Shown here: in pieces, positions 34,817-43,106 of the stretch
How positions within the stretch are numbered: the first letter of the stretch is position 1
Layout: each line of letters begins with the position of its first letter
Assembly (NCBI RefSeq): GCF_006965485.1
Contig: NZ_CP041360.1
Span: 4,878,501-4,942,500 of the forward strand
Length of the DNA stretch: 64,000 bases
Direction: 5' to 3'
Origin: Spirosoma sp. KCTC 42546
GTDB lineage: Bacteria; Bacteroidota; Bacteroidia; Cytophagales; Spirosomataceae
Translations under genes and position numbers: made by a program
Notes under the pieces: model-generated
Told to the model about the DNA's origin: nothing
What the model saw: only the letters and a program-made list of their open reading frames with translations
The model's database searches: none

Positions 34817-35410
34817 ATGATTGATACACTCAATCAGCTCGACATCGAGCTCTTCCTTTGGCTCAATGGTCGTTACATGCCCTGGCTGGACCCGATCATG
34901 ATTTGGATAACGGAGCGGAACAGCTGGTTTCCGCTCTATGCTCTACTCATTGGCTGGCTGATTTATAAGTACCGAAAACAAGCAATCGGATTCTTACTTA
35001 CAATTATCGCAGCCGTTGCCATCGGTGATCAGATAGCGTCATCGGTGCTTAAGCCCCTCACCCATCGGTTGCGGCCCTGCCATGAACTTGCAGTGCAAAA
35101 ACTAATGCATCCAGTAATGGAATGTGGTGGTTTATATGGATTTGTGTCTTCACACGCGGCAACCACATTCGCGTTGGCAACTACACTCTGGCTGTTACTG
35201 GGCAAGCGGTACCCCTGGTTGTTATGGGGCTTTTTATGGGCCGCCATCGTATCGTATAGTCGAATTTATGTGGCCGCCCACTATCCACTCGATGTACTGG
35301 CAGGCACCGGTGTCGGCGTTTTGTCAGCCCAGTTAGCTGTCTTTATTTTCCGCTGGTGGCTACAGCGTTCTGAGCGCTCTGCTGTTGAGAAAAAGTCATT
35401 TGTCGACTAA
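34817..35410 (+). CDS. PAP2-family membrane phosphatase
   Basis: The protein has 197 residues and about five membrane helices. Three phosphatase motifs are present: KPLTHRLRP, then SSHAATTFAL (the His of the PSGH-type motif), then SRIYVAAHYPLDV with the nucleophile-assisting His. PAP2 enzymes remove phosphate from lipid phosphates such as undecaprenyl pyrophosphate at the outer face of the inner membrane. It is cotranscribed with the upstream isomerase gene (1-nt gap). Confidence 0.9.
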   Translation: MIDTLNQLDIELFLWLNGRYMPWLDPIMIWITERNSWFPLYALLIGWLIYKYRKQAIGFLLTIIAAVAIGDQIASSVLKPLTHRLRPCHELAVQKLMHPVMECGGLYGFVSSHAATTFALATTLWLLLGKRYPWLLWGFLWAAIVSYSRIYVAAHYPLDVLAGTGVGVLSAQLAVFIFRWWLQRSERSAVEKKSFVD

Positions 35411-35490
35411 TAATCGCAATGAGTTGCATAAAATAATTTAACAGTTTAGTTTGCGCTAGTTACATACCCATCCGCAACTATCTGTTAGTC

Positions 35491-36489
35491 ATGTTCAATC
35501 GGCTCCAATCCCTCATTCGTGATTATTTTGGATTTTCGCACAAGGAGGCTAGAGGCTTCAGCGTACTGATCTTTCTGACGCTCCTTTGCCTACTAATTCC
35601 ATTCGTTTATCGATTCGTTGCTGACCGAAAACCAATTGATACCTCCCTTGCCGATGCGCGTAAACTCGACAGTCTGGTAGTACTCATGCAGGCCGAAGAG
35701 GCTAAACAGCCACAGTTCGGTAGTCGGACGGATAAAGACAAAACCACTGCCGAGCACTTCAGCGAGCCCAAACTCTTCCAATTCGACCCTAACACGATCA
35801 GTGTAGCTGGATGGCAGCAATTAGGACTACCGCGCTGGTTAGCGGATCGCATCGATAAGTACCGCGCTAAAGGCGGGCAGTTTCGTAAGAAAGAAGATTT
35901 GCTCCGCATTTACGACTTCCCACCCGACCTCTATGATCAACTAGAGCCTTATATCACATTAAAAGAAGCAACACATTCAGAACGGCCGAGTAACGAGACC
36001 AGTAAGCCTTATAGCAATGAGCCTTACAAACCGGCCGAACGGCCAGCTTATGCAGAGCGGCCGACCTTTGCAGAACGGCCTGCCAAGCCCATTCCACAAC
36101 CTTTCGACATTAACACAGCCGATACCTCCCAGTTAATTGCGCTGAAAGGCATTGGCGCTACCCTGGCCGGGCGCATCGTCAAGTTTCGGGATGCACTCGG
36201 CGGCTTCGTTTCGACGGAGCAGTTTCGGGATATCTATGGCCTTGACTCCCTTGCGCTCGACGAACTGGTGAAATTCGGCAAAATCCGGTCGACGGTTCAC
36301 AAACTACCAATTAACACCGCCACGGCTGAGGAGCTGGATCGGCATCCGTTTTTGTCGCGTCGCCAGGCGCAAATCATTGTCAATTATCGTGAGCAACACG
36401 GTGCCTATACCTCGGCAGAGTCGCTTAAACCCATTCGGATACTAGATGCTAAAACCATCGAGAAGATTGCCCCGTATCTAGAATTTTGA
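35491..36489 (+). CDS. Helix-hairpin-helix (ComEA-like) membrane-anchored protein
   Basis: The protein has 332 residues. A membrane helix lies at about 23-42. A first HhH unit follows at about 97-155 (ISVAGWQQLGLPRWLADRI...). Next comes a Pro/Glu/Arg linker with repeated AERPxxAERP words, then two more HhH units (DINTADTSQLIALKGIGATL and PINTATAEELDRHPFLSRRQ). HhH units bind DNA backbone or mediate protein contacts. ComEA binds incoming DNA in the periplasm during transformation, so a competence role is possible but not shown. The gene ends next to a long palindrome. Confidence 0.85.
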   Translation: MFNRLQSLIRDYFGFSHKEARGFSVLIFLTLLCLLIPFVYRFVADRKPIDTSLADARKLDSLVVLMQAEEAKQPQFGSRTDKDKTTAEHFSEPKLFQFDPNTISVAGWQQLGLPRWLADRIDKYRAKGGQFRKKEDLLRIYDFPPDLYDQLEPYITLKEATHSERPSNETSKPYSNEPYKPAERPAYAERPTFAERPAKPIPQPFDINTADTSQLIALKGIGATLAGRIVKFRDALGGFVSTEQFRDIYGLDSLALDELVKFGKIRSTVHKLPINTATAEELDRHPFLSRRQAQIIVNYREQHGAYTSAESLKPIRILDAKTIEKIAPYLEF

Positions 36490-36490
36490 T

Positions 36491-36618
36491 GTTAGTGAAG
36501 TGAGTGGAGTAAGTGTAGTAAGTATAGTAGGAAAAGTAAGGCTACTCGTTTCTCCCTACTACACTTATTCCACTCACTTCACTAACTTCACCTATTACAC
36601 TTACTCCACTCACTTCAC
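36491..36618. repeat. RGTGNAGTR palindrome, copy B (longest)
   Basis: The left arm (36491-36521) is complementary, with only two or three mismatches, to 36556-36585. A second right-hand unit follows at 36587-36618. The left arm reads as 9-nt units AGTGAAGTG, AGTGGAGTA, AGTGTAGTA, AGTATAGTA. It lies between convergent genes and overlaps the RlmD stop codon. Confidence 0.75.
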
Positions 36619-38063
36619 CCTCTTTTCCTCAAGAGTACTACATTCTCTACGTGATGCGTATGCGGAAACATATCGACCGGTTGTACATTGGCTACCGAAT
36701 AGCCTTCGTCCAGAATACCCAGATCACGGGCCTGAGTAGCCGTGTTGCAACTTACATACACGATTCGATCGGGAGCGGCTTTCAGCAATTGGCGGGTTAC
36801 GGCCTCGTCCATTCCGGCACGAGGTGGATCCGTAATGACCACCTCTGGTCGACCATGCTGGTCAAAGAAGCTATCGGTCAGAATATCGCGCATATCTCCT
36901 GCTACGAAAGTTGCATTTGTGATTCCGTTTACCTGGGCATTGACACGCGCATCTGCTACTGAAGCTTCCACATATTCAACTCCAATTACCTGCCGCGCCC
37001 GACGCGCCACAAACAGGGCAATTGTACCCGTACCGGTATACAAGTCATACACTCGTTCGTGGCCCGTTAGTCCGGACCATTCACGGGTGATTTTATACAG
37101 GTTGTGGGCCTGCTGCGCATTGGTTTGGTAAAACGATTTGGGGCCAATACGGAACGTGAGTGGCGGCCCATCGGCCTCCCCCATCTGCTCCTCGATGTAG
37201 GGTTTTCCAGACCAGTTCATGACTTCCTGATCCTGGTAGCTATCGTTTTTCTTGGTATTCAGAATATAGTTTAGCGACGTAATCTGCGGAAAGTTAGCTT
37301 GTAAGTGACCGAGCAAGCCGTTTAACCACTCCGGATTGTCCTGAGCAACCTGCAACGTTACCATAACCTGGTGCGTAGTGTCGGCAGTGCGGATGATGAG
37401 CGTTCGTAAATAGCCCGTATGCGTTTTCAGATTATACAACGTCATATCATGCTGAAAAACATAGTCCGAAACCGCCTGCCGGATAGCGTTAGACGGATCG
37501 GGCTGGAGGTAGCAATGATGAATAGGCAGCACTTTATCGAACCGACCGGGCACGTGGAAACCCACGGCTCGCTGATCAATCGACTCGCGGGTGCTTACCT
37601 CGCGCTGGGTCAGCCATCGGCCTTCGGCGCACGTAAACTCAAGCTTATTGCGATAGTATTGCGTAGGATGAGCAGGCAAAATTGGCCGTATTTCAGGCAA
37701 TTCTACTTTACCAATGCGCGTCAGATGATCAACCACTTGCTGATGCTTGAAACCCAGTTGCTCACTGTACTGAATATGCTGCCACTTGCAGCCGCCACAG
37801 GTACCAAAATGTTCGCAAAATGGCTCAACCCGCACCGGCGACCACTCGTGAACACGTTCGGCAACAGCTTCGCGATACTGCTTTTTGGTATTGGTGATGC
37901 GCAGGTCCACAACATCGCCGGGAGCCACACCCGGACCACCGGTCGGGTTTTCAACGAAAATAACGCCCTCGTCGGTACGCACAATGCACTTTCCCTCGGC
38001 TGCCACGGCATCAATTCGGACGCTTGCCAACCGTTCGGGGGTTTTATGAGTCTTCCTACGCAT
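36615..38063 (-). CDS. rlmD: 23S rRNA (uracil-5-)-methyltransferase RlmD/RumA family
   Basis: The protein has 482 residues. An N-terminal TRAM domain covers about 10-75. The cysteine cluster CEHFGTCGGCKW plus a later HHC supplies the 4Fe-4S ligands of RlmD-type enzymes. The catalytic part carries VYDLYTGTGTIALFVA (SAM motif I), DPPRAG, and YVSCNTAT with the nucleophilic Cys. It methylates C5 of a uridine in 23S rRNA. RlmD versus RlmCD specificity cannot be told from sequence alone. Confidence 0.92.
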   Translation of the reverse strand: MRRKTHKTPERLASVRIDAVAAEGKCIVRTDEGVIFVENPTGGPGVAPGDVVDLRITNTKKQYREAVAERVHEWSPVRVEPFCEHFGTCGGCKWQHIQYSEQLGFKHQQVVDHLTRIGKVELPEIRPILPAHPTQYYRNKLEFTCAEGRWLTQREVSTRESIDQRAVGFHVPGRFDKVLPIHHCYLQPDPSNAIRQAVSDYVFQHDMTLYNLKTHTGYLRTLIIRTADTTHQVMVTLQVAQDNPEWLNGLLGHLQANFPQITSLNYILNTKKNDSYQDQEVMNWSGKPYIEEQMGEADGPPLTFRIGPKSFYQTNAQQAHNLYKITREWSGLTGHERVYDLYTGTGTIALFVARRARQVIGVEYVEASVADARVNAQVNGITNATFVAGDMRDILTDSFFDQHGRPEVVITDPPRAGMDEAVTRQLLKAAPDRIVYVSCNTATQARDLGILDEGYSVANVQPVDMFPHTHHVENVVLLRKRG

Positions 38064-38135
38064 AAATTAGTCCTAAAAAACTGCTAATTTAAGCAGCCGT
38101 TTTGGGACGGTCTCAATACCGAATCGATTCTACGT

Positions 38136-40382
38136 ATGTTGAAACTGTACCGCACGTTATGGATACCCTTATTTTTAACCAGTTTACTCCTGGTTATGAG
38201 CCACTTTGCCCAGGCAACCCATATTGTTGGGGGCGAGTTAGAGCTGCGTTATTTGGGTACGCAGGGATTTTATACCCATCGCATTAACCTGAACTTGTAT
38301 TTCGATGCCATCAACGGAAATCCCGGTGCCAATGATGCAGTCGTTACCGTTGGCGTTTTTGCGAAACGAACGAACCGATTTATTGGCTATGTTCCACTTA
38401 CTCGTATCAGTAGCGAGCCCGTAGCTTATACAAGACTTACCTGTGCAGTTGCTAACCTGAGTACGTTGCTGATCCGGTATAGTACAGACCTAACCCTTGA
38501 TCCCAACATTTTTAATGACCCAGGCGGCTATTATATGTCCTGGGAACGCTGTTGCCGAAACGGGACTATCGTTAATATTACAAACCCTGGCGCAGCCGGC
38601 TCCGTATTTTACCTGGAATTCCCGGCCATTTCCAGTGGGCAAACAAACTCATCACCGGTATTTACCGTCCCTAAAGGTGATTACGCCTGTATTGGACAGC
38701 CTTTTACACTTGATTTCAGTGCCAAGGATGCCGATGGTGATAGCCTGACTTACACCCTGGTCACGCCCTATAATGGCTTTAGTACAGCAGCTGTGCCTGA
38801 TCCGGGCGCGTTAAATCAGGCACAACAGCCTGTTTTCTACTCGGGTCCTTATACGTCGATCCAATGGTCTAATGGCATCTCTACCGCGAATGAAATTCCG
38901 GGAACCGCCCCTCTGCGTGTCGATTCGCGCTCAGGACTGCTCAGTGTAACCCCTGATCGGGCCGGGCTATTTGTCTTCTCGGTCGAAGTGGGTGAGTATC
39001 GGAATAAAAAATTAATTGGCGTTGTTCGGCGTGATTTTCAGGTGCTGGTAGTGGATTGCCCGAAAAATAATCCACCCAAACTGTTGTTCCGCCCCGATGG
39101 CCAAAAAACCTTTTATACACAGGGAAGTGTAATTACCATTGCGGAAAAAGACACGAACTGCCTGAGCTTATACATAACTGATATTGACCCTAACCAGCGG
39201 ATTAGCATTACCAACATGAGCGGATCGCTACCTGGGCTTTTCCTTACCCCAAGCGTTCTGTTTACCCGCTCAACCCGCGATACGTTACAAGCTAACTTTT
39301 GTTTCGGGCGATGCGTTGGGGCCGATGGCAAGCCTTTTACGCTGATTATCCGGGCAACAGATGACGGCTGTCCGCAAGGTCTGAGTGATACCATTAGTAT
39401 TCGCCTGAACATAATTCCCTCCCTGAATCACAAACCTGTTGCCGGCACTGATCTACTGAATAATCAAGGAAAAGTTACGGTTGGCTCATCGCTTACGTTC
39501 AATGCCTTTGGGAACGACATCGACAATGACAACGTCACTATTCAGGCCGTTGGCCGCGGATTCACGCTGGCCCAGGCAGGTATGAGTTTCGGTTCAGCAT
39601 CGGGTTTGGGCAAAGTATCACAGCCTTTTTCGTGGAAGCCCACCTGTGCTCAGGCTACCCAGACCGATTATGTGGTCGACTTTATTGTGACAGACACCCG
39701 ATGCAACCAGAATTTGCGTGATACGGTCACGGTTAGGCTGGCGGCAATAGGCATCCCAAGCCAGCCACCGAGTGTACGAACCACGCTGGCTCAACCCGTA
39801 GTTGAGTTGACCGTTAGTACCGCCGACTCGATTGGCCGAACAATTTTCGATGTGTTGGGAAATGATCCCGACCGGGATACCATCCGACTAATCGGTACAG
39901 GACGGGGTTTCGACGTAAAAGCAGCGGGTATGAATTTTACGGATAAGTCAGGTCTGCCAACCCTTCAATCAGCCTTTACCTGGAAGCCCACCTGCGAGTT
40001 GATGGCTGGGAAATCGGAAGCTACGTTTATTGTTGATTTTGTCGTTGATGACCGCTCCTGCCAGCCAAACCATACGGATGTAACTACGGTTACGTTTCAT
40101 GTCAAAAACCCATCGGTGAACGCCGACGTAAAGGTTCCGAATATATTTACTCCAAATGGCGACGGGTATAATGATTATTTTGCAGTGAAAGATCTGCCTG
40201 AAAACTCCTGTGAAGAACAATTCAAGCGAATAGACATTACGAACCGCTGGGGAGCTACGATCTTCTCATCAACCGATCCAAAATTCCGATGGTACGGCAA
40301 CGACTCTCCAGTTGGTACTTACTACTACCTTCTCCTAACAACCAAACGAACCTTTAAGGGAACAGTAACGCTGGTGAGGTAG
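38136..40382 (+). CDS. Secreted T9SS type B (gliding motility-associated C-terminal) protein
   Basis: The protein has 748 residues. The signal peptide ends near FAQA and the mature part begins THIVGGELEL, common to Bacteroidota CHU_C proteins. Two related beta-rich repeats (about residues 435-545 and 548-665) share FNAFGNDID/FDVLGNDPD, GRGFxxxxAGMxF and FxWKPTC words. The C-terminus (VPNIFTPNGDGYNDYFAV through GTYYYLLLTTKR) is the type B sorting domain recognised by the type IX secretion system. The protein is therefore predicted to be exported to the cell surface or medium. Its binding target is unknown. Confidence 0.92.
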   Translation: MLKLYRTLWIPLFLTSLLLVMSHFAQATHIVGGELELRYLGTQGFYTHRINLNLYFDAINGNPGANDAVVTVGVFAKRTNRFIGYVPLTRISSEPVAYTRLTCAVANLSTLLIRYSTDLTLDPNIFNDPGGYYMSWERCCRNGTIVNITNPGAAGSVFYLEFPAISSGQTNSSPVFTVPKGDYACIGQPFTLDFSAKDADGDSLTYTLVTPYNGFSTAAVPDPGALNQAQQPVFYSGPYTSIQWSNGISTANEIPGTAPLRVDSRSGLLSVTPDRAGLFVFSVEVGEYRNKKLIGVVRRDFQVLVVDCPKNNPPKLLFRPDGQKTFYTQGSVITIAEKDTNCLSLYITDIDPNQRISITNMSGSLPGLFLTPSVLFTRSTRDTLQANFCFGRCVGADGKPFTLIIRATDDGCPQGLSDTISIRLNIIPSLNHKPVAGTDLLNNQGKVTVGSSLTFNAFGNDIDNDNVTIQAVGRGFTLAQAGMSFGSASGLGKVSQPFSWKPTCAQATQTDYVVDFIVTDTRCNQNLRDTVTVRLAAIGIPSQPPSVRTTLAQPVVELTVSTADSIGRTIFDVLGNDPDRDTIRLIGTGRGFDVKAAGMNFTDKSGLPTLQSAFTWKPTCELMAGKSEATFIVDFVVDDRSCQPNHTDVTTVTFHVKNPSVNADVKVPNIFTPNGDGYNDYFAVKDLPENSCEEQFKRIDITNRWGATIFSSTDPKFRWYGNDSPVGTYYYLLLTTKRTFKGTVTLVR

Positions 40383-40492
40383 TGGAGTAGGTGGAGTGAG
40401 TGAAGTAGTCATGTAAAATGCGAAAATCCTATAACTACCGCCTTTACTTACTGCACTTACTCAAACTACTTCTCTACTTCACCTACTCCACC
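40373..40492. repeat. RGTGNAGTR palindrome, copy C
   Basis: The left arm contains 9-nt units AGTGGAGTA, GGTGGAGTG, AGTGAAGTA and overlaps the stop codon of the T9SS gene. The right arm (about 40437-40492) is the imperfect complement (CTTACTGCACTTACTC, CTTCACCTACTCCACC). Confidence 0.65.
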
Positions 40493-40507
40493 AATCTCCG
40501 AATCACG

Positions 40508-40515
40508 TACCTTTG
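40508..40515 (+). promoter_or_regulatory. -7 element TACCTTTG of the 40.5-kb SDR gene
   Basis: This exact TAnnTTTG match ends 9 nt before the ATG, so the mRNA leader should be about 5 nt or less. Confidence 0.55.
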
Positions 40516-40524
40516 TTCTTCCTT

Positions 40525-41334
40525 ATGAAAGATAAAATTGTACTCATTACCGGTGCCTCATCGGGCATTGGCCGAGCATTAGCGTTTGCATTCGGGCGCG
40601 AAGGAGCCAACATAGTGATCTGTAGCCGTACGGCACAAGCCCTTCAAACCGTTAGCGATGAACTTCGCCAGGCAGGAATTAATCTACTTTCGGTAACAGC
40701 TGATGTAAGCAGTGAAGCTGATGTCAAGCAACTCATCGAACAGACTATTTCGCACTTCGGTCGGTTAGATATACTCATCAATAATGCGGGTATTAGTATG
40801 CGTTCCATGCTGATTGACACCGATCCGGCTGTTATTCAGAAAGTGATGGATATCAACTTTATGGGAACGGTATATGCCACCCGCTACGCCCTACCTTACA
40901 TTCAGGCAACCAAGGGCTCTATTGTTGGCATTTCATCAATTGCCGGGTACCGGGGCCTACCCGTTCGGAGTGGCTATTCAGCCTCCAAGTTTGCTATGAA
41001 CGGGTTTCTGGAAGCAGTTCGGACTGAATTGCTGCATACTGGTGTTCATGTACTGACTGCCTGCCCTGGTTTTACGGCCTCCAACATTCGTGTATCGGCT
41101 CTTGATGCACATGGTCAGGCAAAAGGTGAAACCATGCGTGATGAAACAAGTATGATGAGTGCCGAGGAATGCGCCGACCACATACTCAGAGCCGTAAAAA
41201 ATCGAAAGCGAGAACTCGTCCTGACAACACAGGGAAAATTTACCGTCTTCATGAATAAATGGCTGCCTGGCCTGATGGACAAACTGGTTTACAATACATT
41301 GGCCAAGGAGAAGGACTCACCATTAAAAAAATAG
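40525..41334 (+). CDS. Short-chain dehydrogenase/reductase
   Basis: From ATG 40525 the protein has 269 residues. TGASSGIG at 9-16 binds the cofactor. Arg35 after the second strand (VICSRT) favours NADP(H). NNAG is at 86-89 and the catalytic S138, Y151 and K155 are present (SGYSASK). The C-terminal extension KWLPGLMDKLVYNTLAKEK is typical of the DltE/YqjQ-like subgroup of membrane-associated SDRs. The substrate is unknown. It lies between two palindromes of the same family. Confidence 0.9.
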   Translation: MKDKIVLITGASSGIGRALAFAFGREGANIVICSRTAQALQTVSDELRQAGINLLSVTADVSSEADVKQLIEQTISHFGRLDILINNAGISMRSMLIDTDPAVIQKVMDINFMGTVYATRYALPYIQATKGSIVGISSIAGYRGLPVRSGYSASKFAMNGFLEAVRTELLHTGVHVLTACPGFTASNIRVSALDAHGQAKGETMRDETSMMSAEECADHILRAVKNRKRELVLTTQGKFTVFMNKWLPGLMDKLVYNTLAKEKDSPLKK

Positions 41335-41421
41335 TGAACTAAGTGCAGTAGTGGGTGTGGTGGTTACAGGGTTTTCACATTCACACTACTCACTTCACTC
41401 ATTCCACCTACTCCACTTACT
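41335..41421. repeat. RGTGNAGTR palindrome, copy D
   Basis: The left arm 41335-41363 includes AGTGCAGTA. The right arm 41381-41421, read in reverse complement, gives AGTGGAGTA, GGTGGAATG, AGTGAAGTG. It fills the whole gap between the convergent SDR and TPR genes and overlaps the stop codon of the latter. Confidence 0.65.
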
Positions 41422-42163
41422 AAATTATCCACACGTTATCCCGACGGATAAAGTACAGTTCGTTGTGCCAGAGGACGCGTAAATAGATATCTTTTGTACC
41501 CAGAATATTGACTTTGTGCCCTCTCCCTATCACGTCAACAATGGGGGCTGCTGCGGATGGATCGGTGCGTAACAAGACACGGTCATGACTGGTAATACCC
41601 GATTGCACTCCTTCGGGTAGGTTCGTGAAGATCAACAGTAACAGCAGATAGACGAATATAATCCATTTTTGCCGTCCTGGAATTGCCTCTTTCTGAAGTA
41701 CTTTAAGCATTAGTACGCTAAAAACATAACCCGCAGGAATCAGGAGGAAAAGCAGGAAATAGATACCGTATTTGCGATAGAAGAGGTAAAAATAATTTAG
41801 ATCATCCGTTTCATAACCGCTCAGATTATTCGCCCGGGCAATGTCGCTCATTCGACGCAATACGGCATCGTCAGGATGTCTGTCAAAATAAACATCCAGG
41901 TAATAAAGTAGCCGGGGCACATCATTTTGCTGTTCGTAGGCGCTGGCTAACTTCAATAACATAGGATCTGTAGCCGAATGTCCTTCGGCTAAGGCCATCT
42001 CATATAAATGCGCTGCATTTGCCTGATCGCCAGAGGCAAACAGGGAATCGGCTCGTCGGAGCGAGTCAGATGAGATCGTCTGCGCCAGCGCGCCCACCGA
42101 ACAAAAACAAAAAAATAGGCTTATTTTAAGGGGAATGGCTTGCAATGAACGAAATAAGGCCAT
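41420..42163 (-). CDS. TPR and SH3-like membrane protein (BatE-like)
   Basis: From ATG 42163 the protein has 247 residues. A signal peptide ends near ALAQ. TPR-type helices follow (RRADSLFASGDQANAAHLYE, then PMLLKLASAYEQQNDVPRLL), then two membrane helices (about 130-155 and 165-185), then a C-terminal SH3-like domain (DRVLLRTDPSAAAPIVDVIG). This TPR-TM-SH3 order is found in BatE-type proteins of Bacteroidota, but no other bat genes are nearby, so the role is open. The -33 box of the tRNA-Lys promoter lies just inside its start. Confidence 0.75.
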   Translation of the reverse strand: MALFRSLQAIPLKISLFFCFCSVGALAQTISSDSLRRADSLFASGDQANAAHLYEMALAEGHSATDPMLLKLASAYEQQNDVPRLLYYLDVYFDRHPDDAVLRRMSDIARANNLSGYETDDLNYFYLFYRKYGIYFLLFLLIPAGYVFSVLMLKVLQKEAIPGRQKWIIFVYLLLLLIFTNLPEGVQSGITSHDRVLLRTDPSAAAPIVDVIGRGHKVNILGTKDIYLRVLWHNELYFIRRDNVWII

Positions 42164-42170
42164 AATTTTG
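42140..42170 (+). promoter_or_regulatory. Promoter of tRNA-Lys (TTG-N20-TAATTTTG)
   Basis: TTG at 42140-42142, a 20-nt spacer, and an exact -7 box TAATTTTG at 42163-42170 are present. Transcription should start near 42175, about 43 nt before the tRNA. Confidence 0.7.
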
Positions 42171-42217
42171 CACCACAATTAAGAACAGCCCCTTTCATGA
42201 GGGTTCACAGTTCAACC

Positions 42218-42290
42218 GATTTGGTAGCTCAGCTGGTAGAGCAATACACTTTTAATGTATGGGTCCTGGGTTCGAATCCCAGCCGAATCA
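42218..42290 (+). tRNA. tRNA-Lys (TTT anticodon)
   Basis: The 73-nt sequence folds into a full cloverleaf. The acceptor is GATTTGG with CCGAATC (one G-U pair), the D stem GCTC/GAGC, the anticodon stem ATACA/TGTAT with loop CTTTTAA (anticodon TTT at 42251-42253), and the T arm CTGGG-TTCGAAT-CCCAG. The discriminator is A42290; CCA is not encoded. Confidence 0.97.
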
Positions 42291-42291
42291 C

Positions 42292-42365
42292 AAAGAAGGT
42301 GTAATAAGTAAAATGAGTGTAGCGGGTTTACCTACTACACTCATTTTACTTATTACACCTTCTTT
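42292..42365. terminator. 31-bp perfect hairpin, copy E of the RGTGNAGTR family
   Basis: The arm 42292-42322 is exactly complementary to 42335-42365, with a 12-nt loop. 9-nt units GGTGTAATA, AGTAAAATG and AGTGTAGCG are visible. It starts one base after tRNA-Lys and ends 3 nt before the stop of the convergent DUF3127 gene, so it probably terminates both. Confidence 0.8.
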
Positions 42366-42368
42366 TCA

Positions 42369-42779
42369 TTAGAAGGGCAAATCATTACTTTCTTCATCAA
42401 AGGCTGCATTAAACGACATAGCAGCCGGTTGACTCTGCGGAGCTGGCCGTGACTGCGGTTGTTGAGTCGCAGCAGGGCGAGCGGGTGCCGAGCCAGCATC
42501 TCCTTCAGCTAGTTCAATACGGAAGGCTCGCAATTCAGTATACCAACGATCATTATATTCGCGGGATTCAGCACTAAATGTAGCTTTTAATGTGTCGCCA
42601 CTAGCATACTGTTTTAGGTCTGCTACTTTATCACCCCAAGCCGTCAGGCATACTTTTTTTGGGTATGATGCATCAAGGGTTTCGATAACGAATTCCTGCT
42701 TACTCCAAGGGCCTTTCTGGCTTTGCCCCGATACTTCAGGCAGAACTTTTATGAGTTTTCCGACTAATTCCAGTGCCAT
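42369..42779 (-). CDS. DUF3127 protein, SSB-like tail
   Basis: The protein has 136 residues. The first 95 residues form the DUF3127 domain (MALELVGKLIKVLPEVSGQS, FVIETLDASYPKKVCLTAWG, YASGDTLKATFSAESREYND), predicted to be an OB-like beta barrel. A Pro/Gln/Ala linker follows, and the end FDEESNDLPF copies the acidic tip of single-stranded DNA-binding proteins. A nucleic-acid-binding role with partner recruitment through the tip is likely but inferred. Confidence 0.88.
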   Translation of the reverse strand: MALELVGKLIKVLPEVSGQSQKGPWSKQEFVIETLDASYPKKVCLTAWGDKVADLKQYASGDTLKATFSAESREYNDRWYTELRAFRIELAEGDAGSAPARPAATQQPQSRPAPQSQPAAMSFNAAFDEESNDLPF

Positions 42780-42880
42780 AAAAATTGGACTTTTAAACGT
42801 GATTTAGAAGGATAAAAGTACGAAATTTTGGCCACTTATGAGCCACTTTCCGCTAAAAAAGGAAAAGTTTCATAGTTCTG

Positions 42881-42912
42881 TTTGGCAAAAGAAAACAAGA
42901 ATCTTATCTTTG
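42881..42912 (+). promoter_or_regulatory. Promoter of tRNA-Leu (TTTG-N20-TATCTTTG)
   Basis: This is a full match to the Bacteroidota vegetative promoter: TTTG at 42881-42884, a 20-nt spacer, and TATCTTTG at 42905-42912. The tRNA begins 18 nt after the -7 box. Confidence 0.88.
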
Positions 42913-42930
42913 CACCCGCATCGCAGAAAT

Positions 42931-43012
42931 GGCCACGTGGTGAAACTGGTAGACACGCCATCTTGAGGGGGTGGTGCTGCAAGGCATGGGAGTTCGAGTC
43001 TCCCCGTGGTCA
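42931..43012 (+). tRNA. tRNA-Leu (GAG anticodon)
   Basis: The 82-nt sequence has a long variable arm, as expected for a class II tRNA. The acceptor is GGCCACG with CGTGGTC (one G-U pair). The anticodon stem is CCATC/GGTGG with loop TTGAGGG (GAG at 42965-42967). The T arm is GGGAG-TTCGAGT-CTCCC. CCA is not encoded. The prophage-like DNA begins just downstream, so its 3' end is a candidate attachment site. Confidence 0.95.
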
Positions 43013-43027
43013 CAAGGCAAAAACAAC

Positions 43028-43064
43028 AATGCACTGAACTTCAATAAGTTACAGTGCATTTTTT
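43028..43064 (+). terminator. Intrinsic terminator after tRNA-Leu
   Basis: AATGCACTGAACTT pairs with AAGTTACAGTGCATT (one bulge), with a CAAT-centred loop, followed by six T residues. Confidence 0.85.
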
Positions 43065-43106
43065 GTTCCTCCACTGAAACATGACTGAAACCCACCTGCC
43101 TCACTC

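Noticed and set aside
37419..38087. 222-residue open frame antisense to RlmD
   Set aside because: The sense strand encodes a complete rRNA methyltransferase; the antisense frame has no domain and no promoter.
42292..42365. Riboswitch or T-box for the adjacent genes
   Set aside because: The element is a simple perfect hairpin after tRNA-Lys and at the 3' end of a convergent gene, not in a leader.
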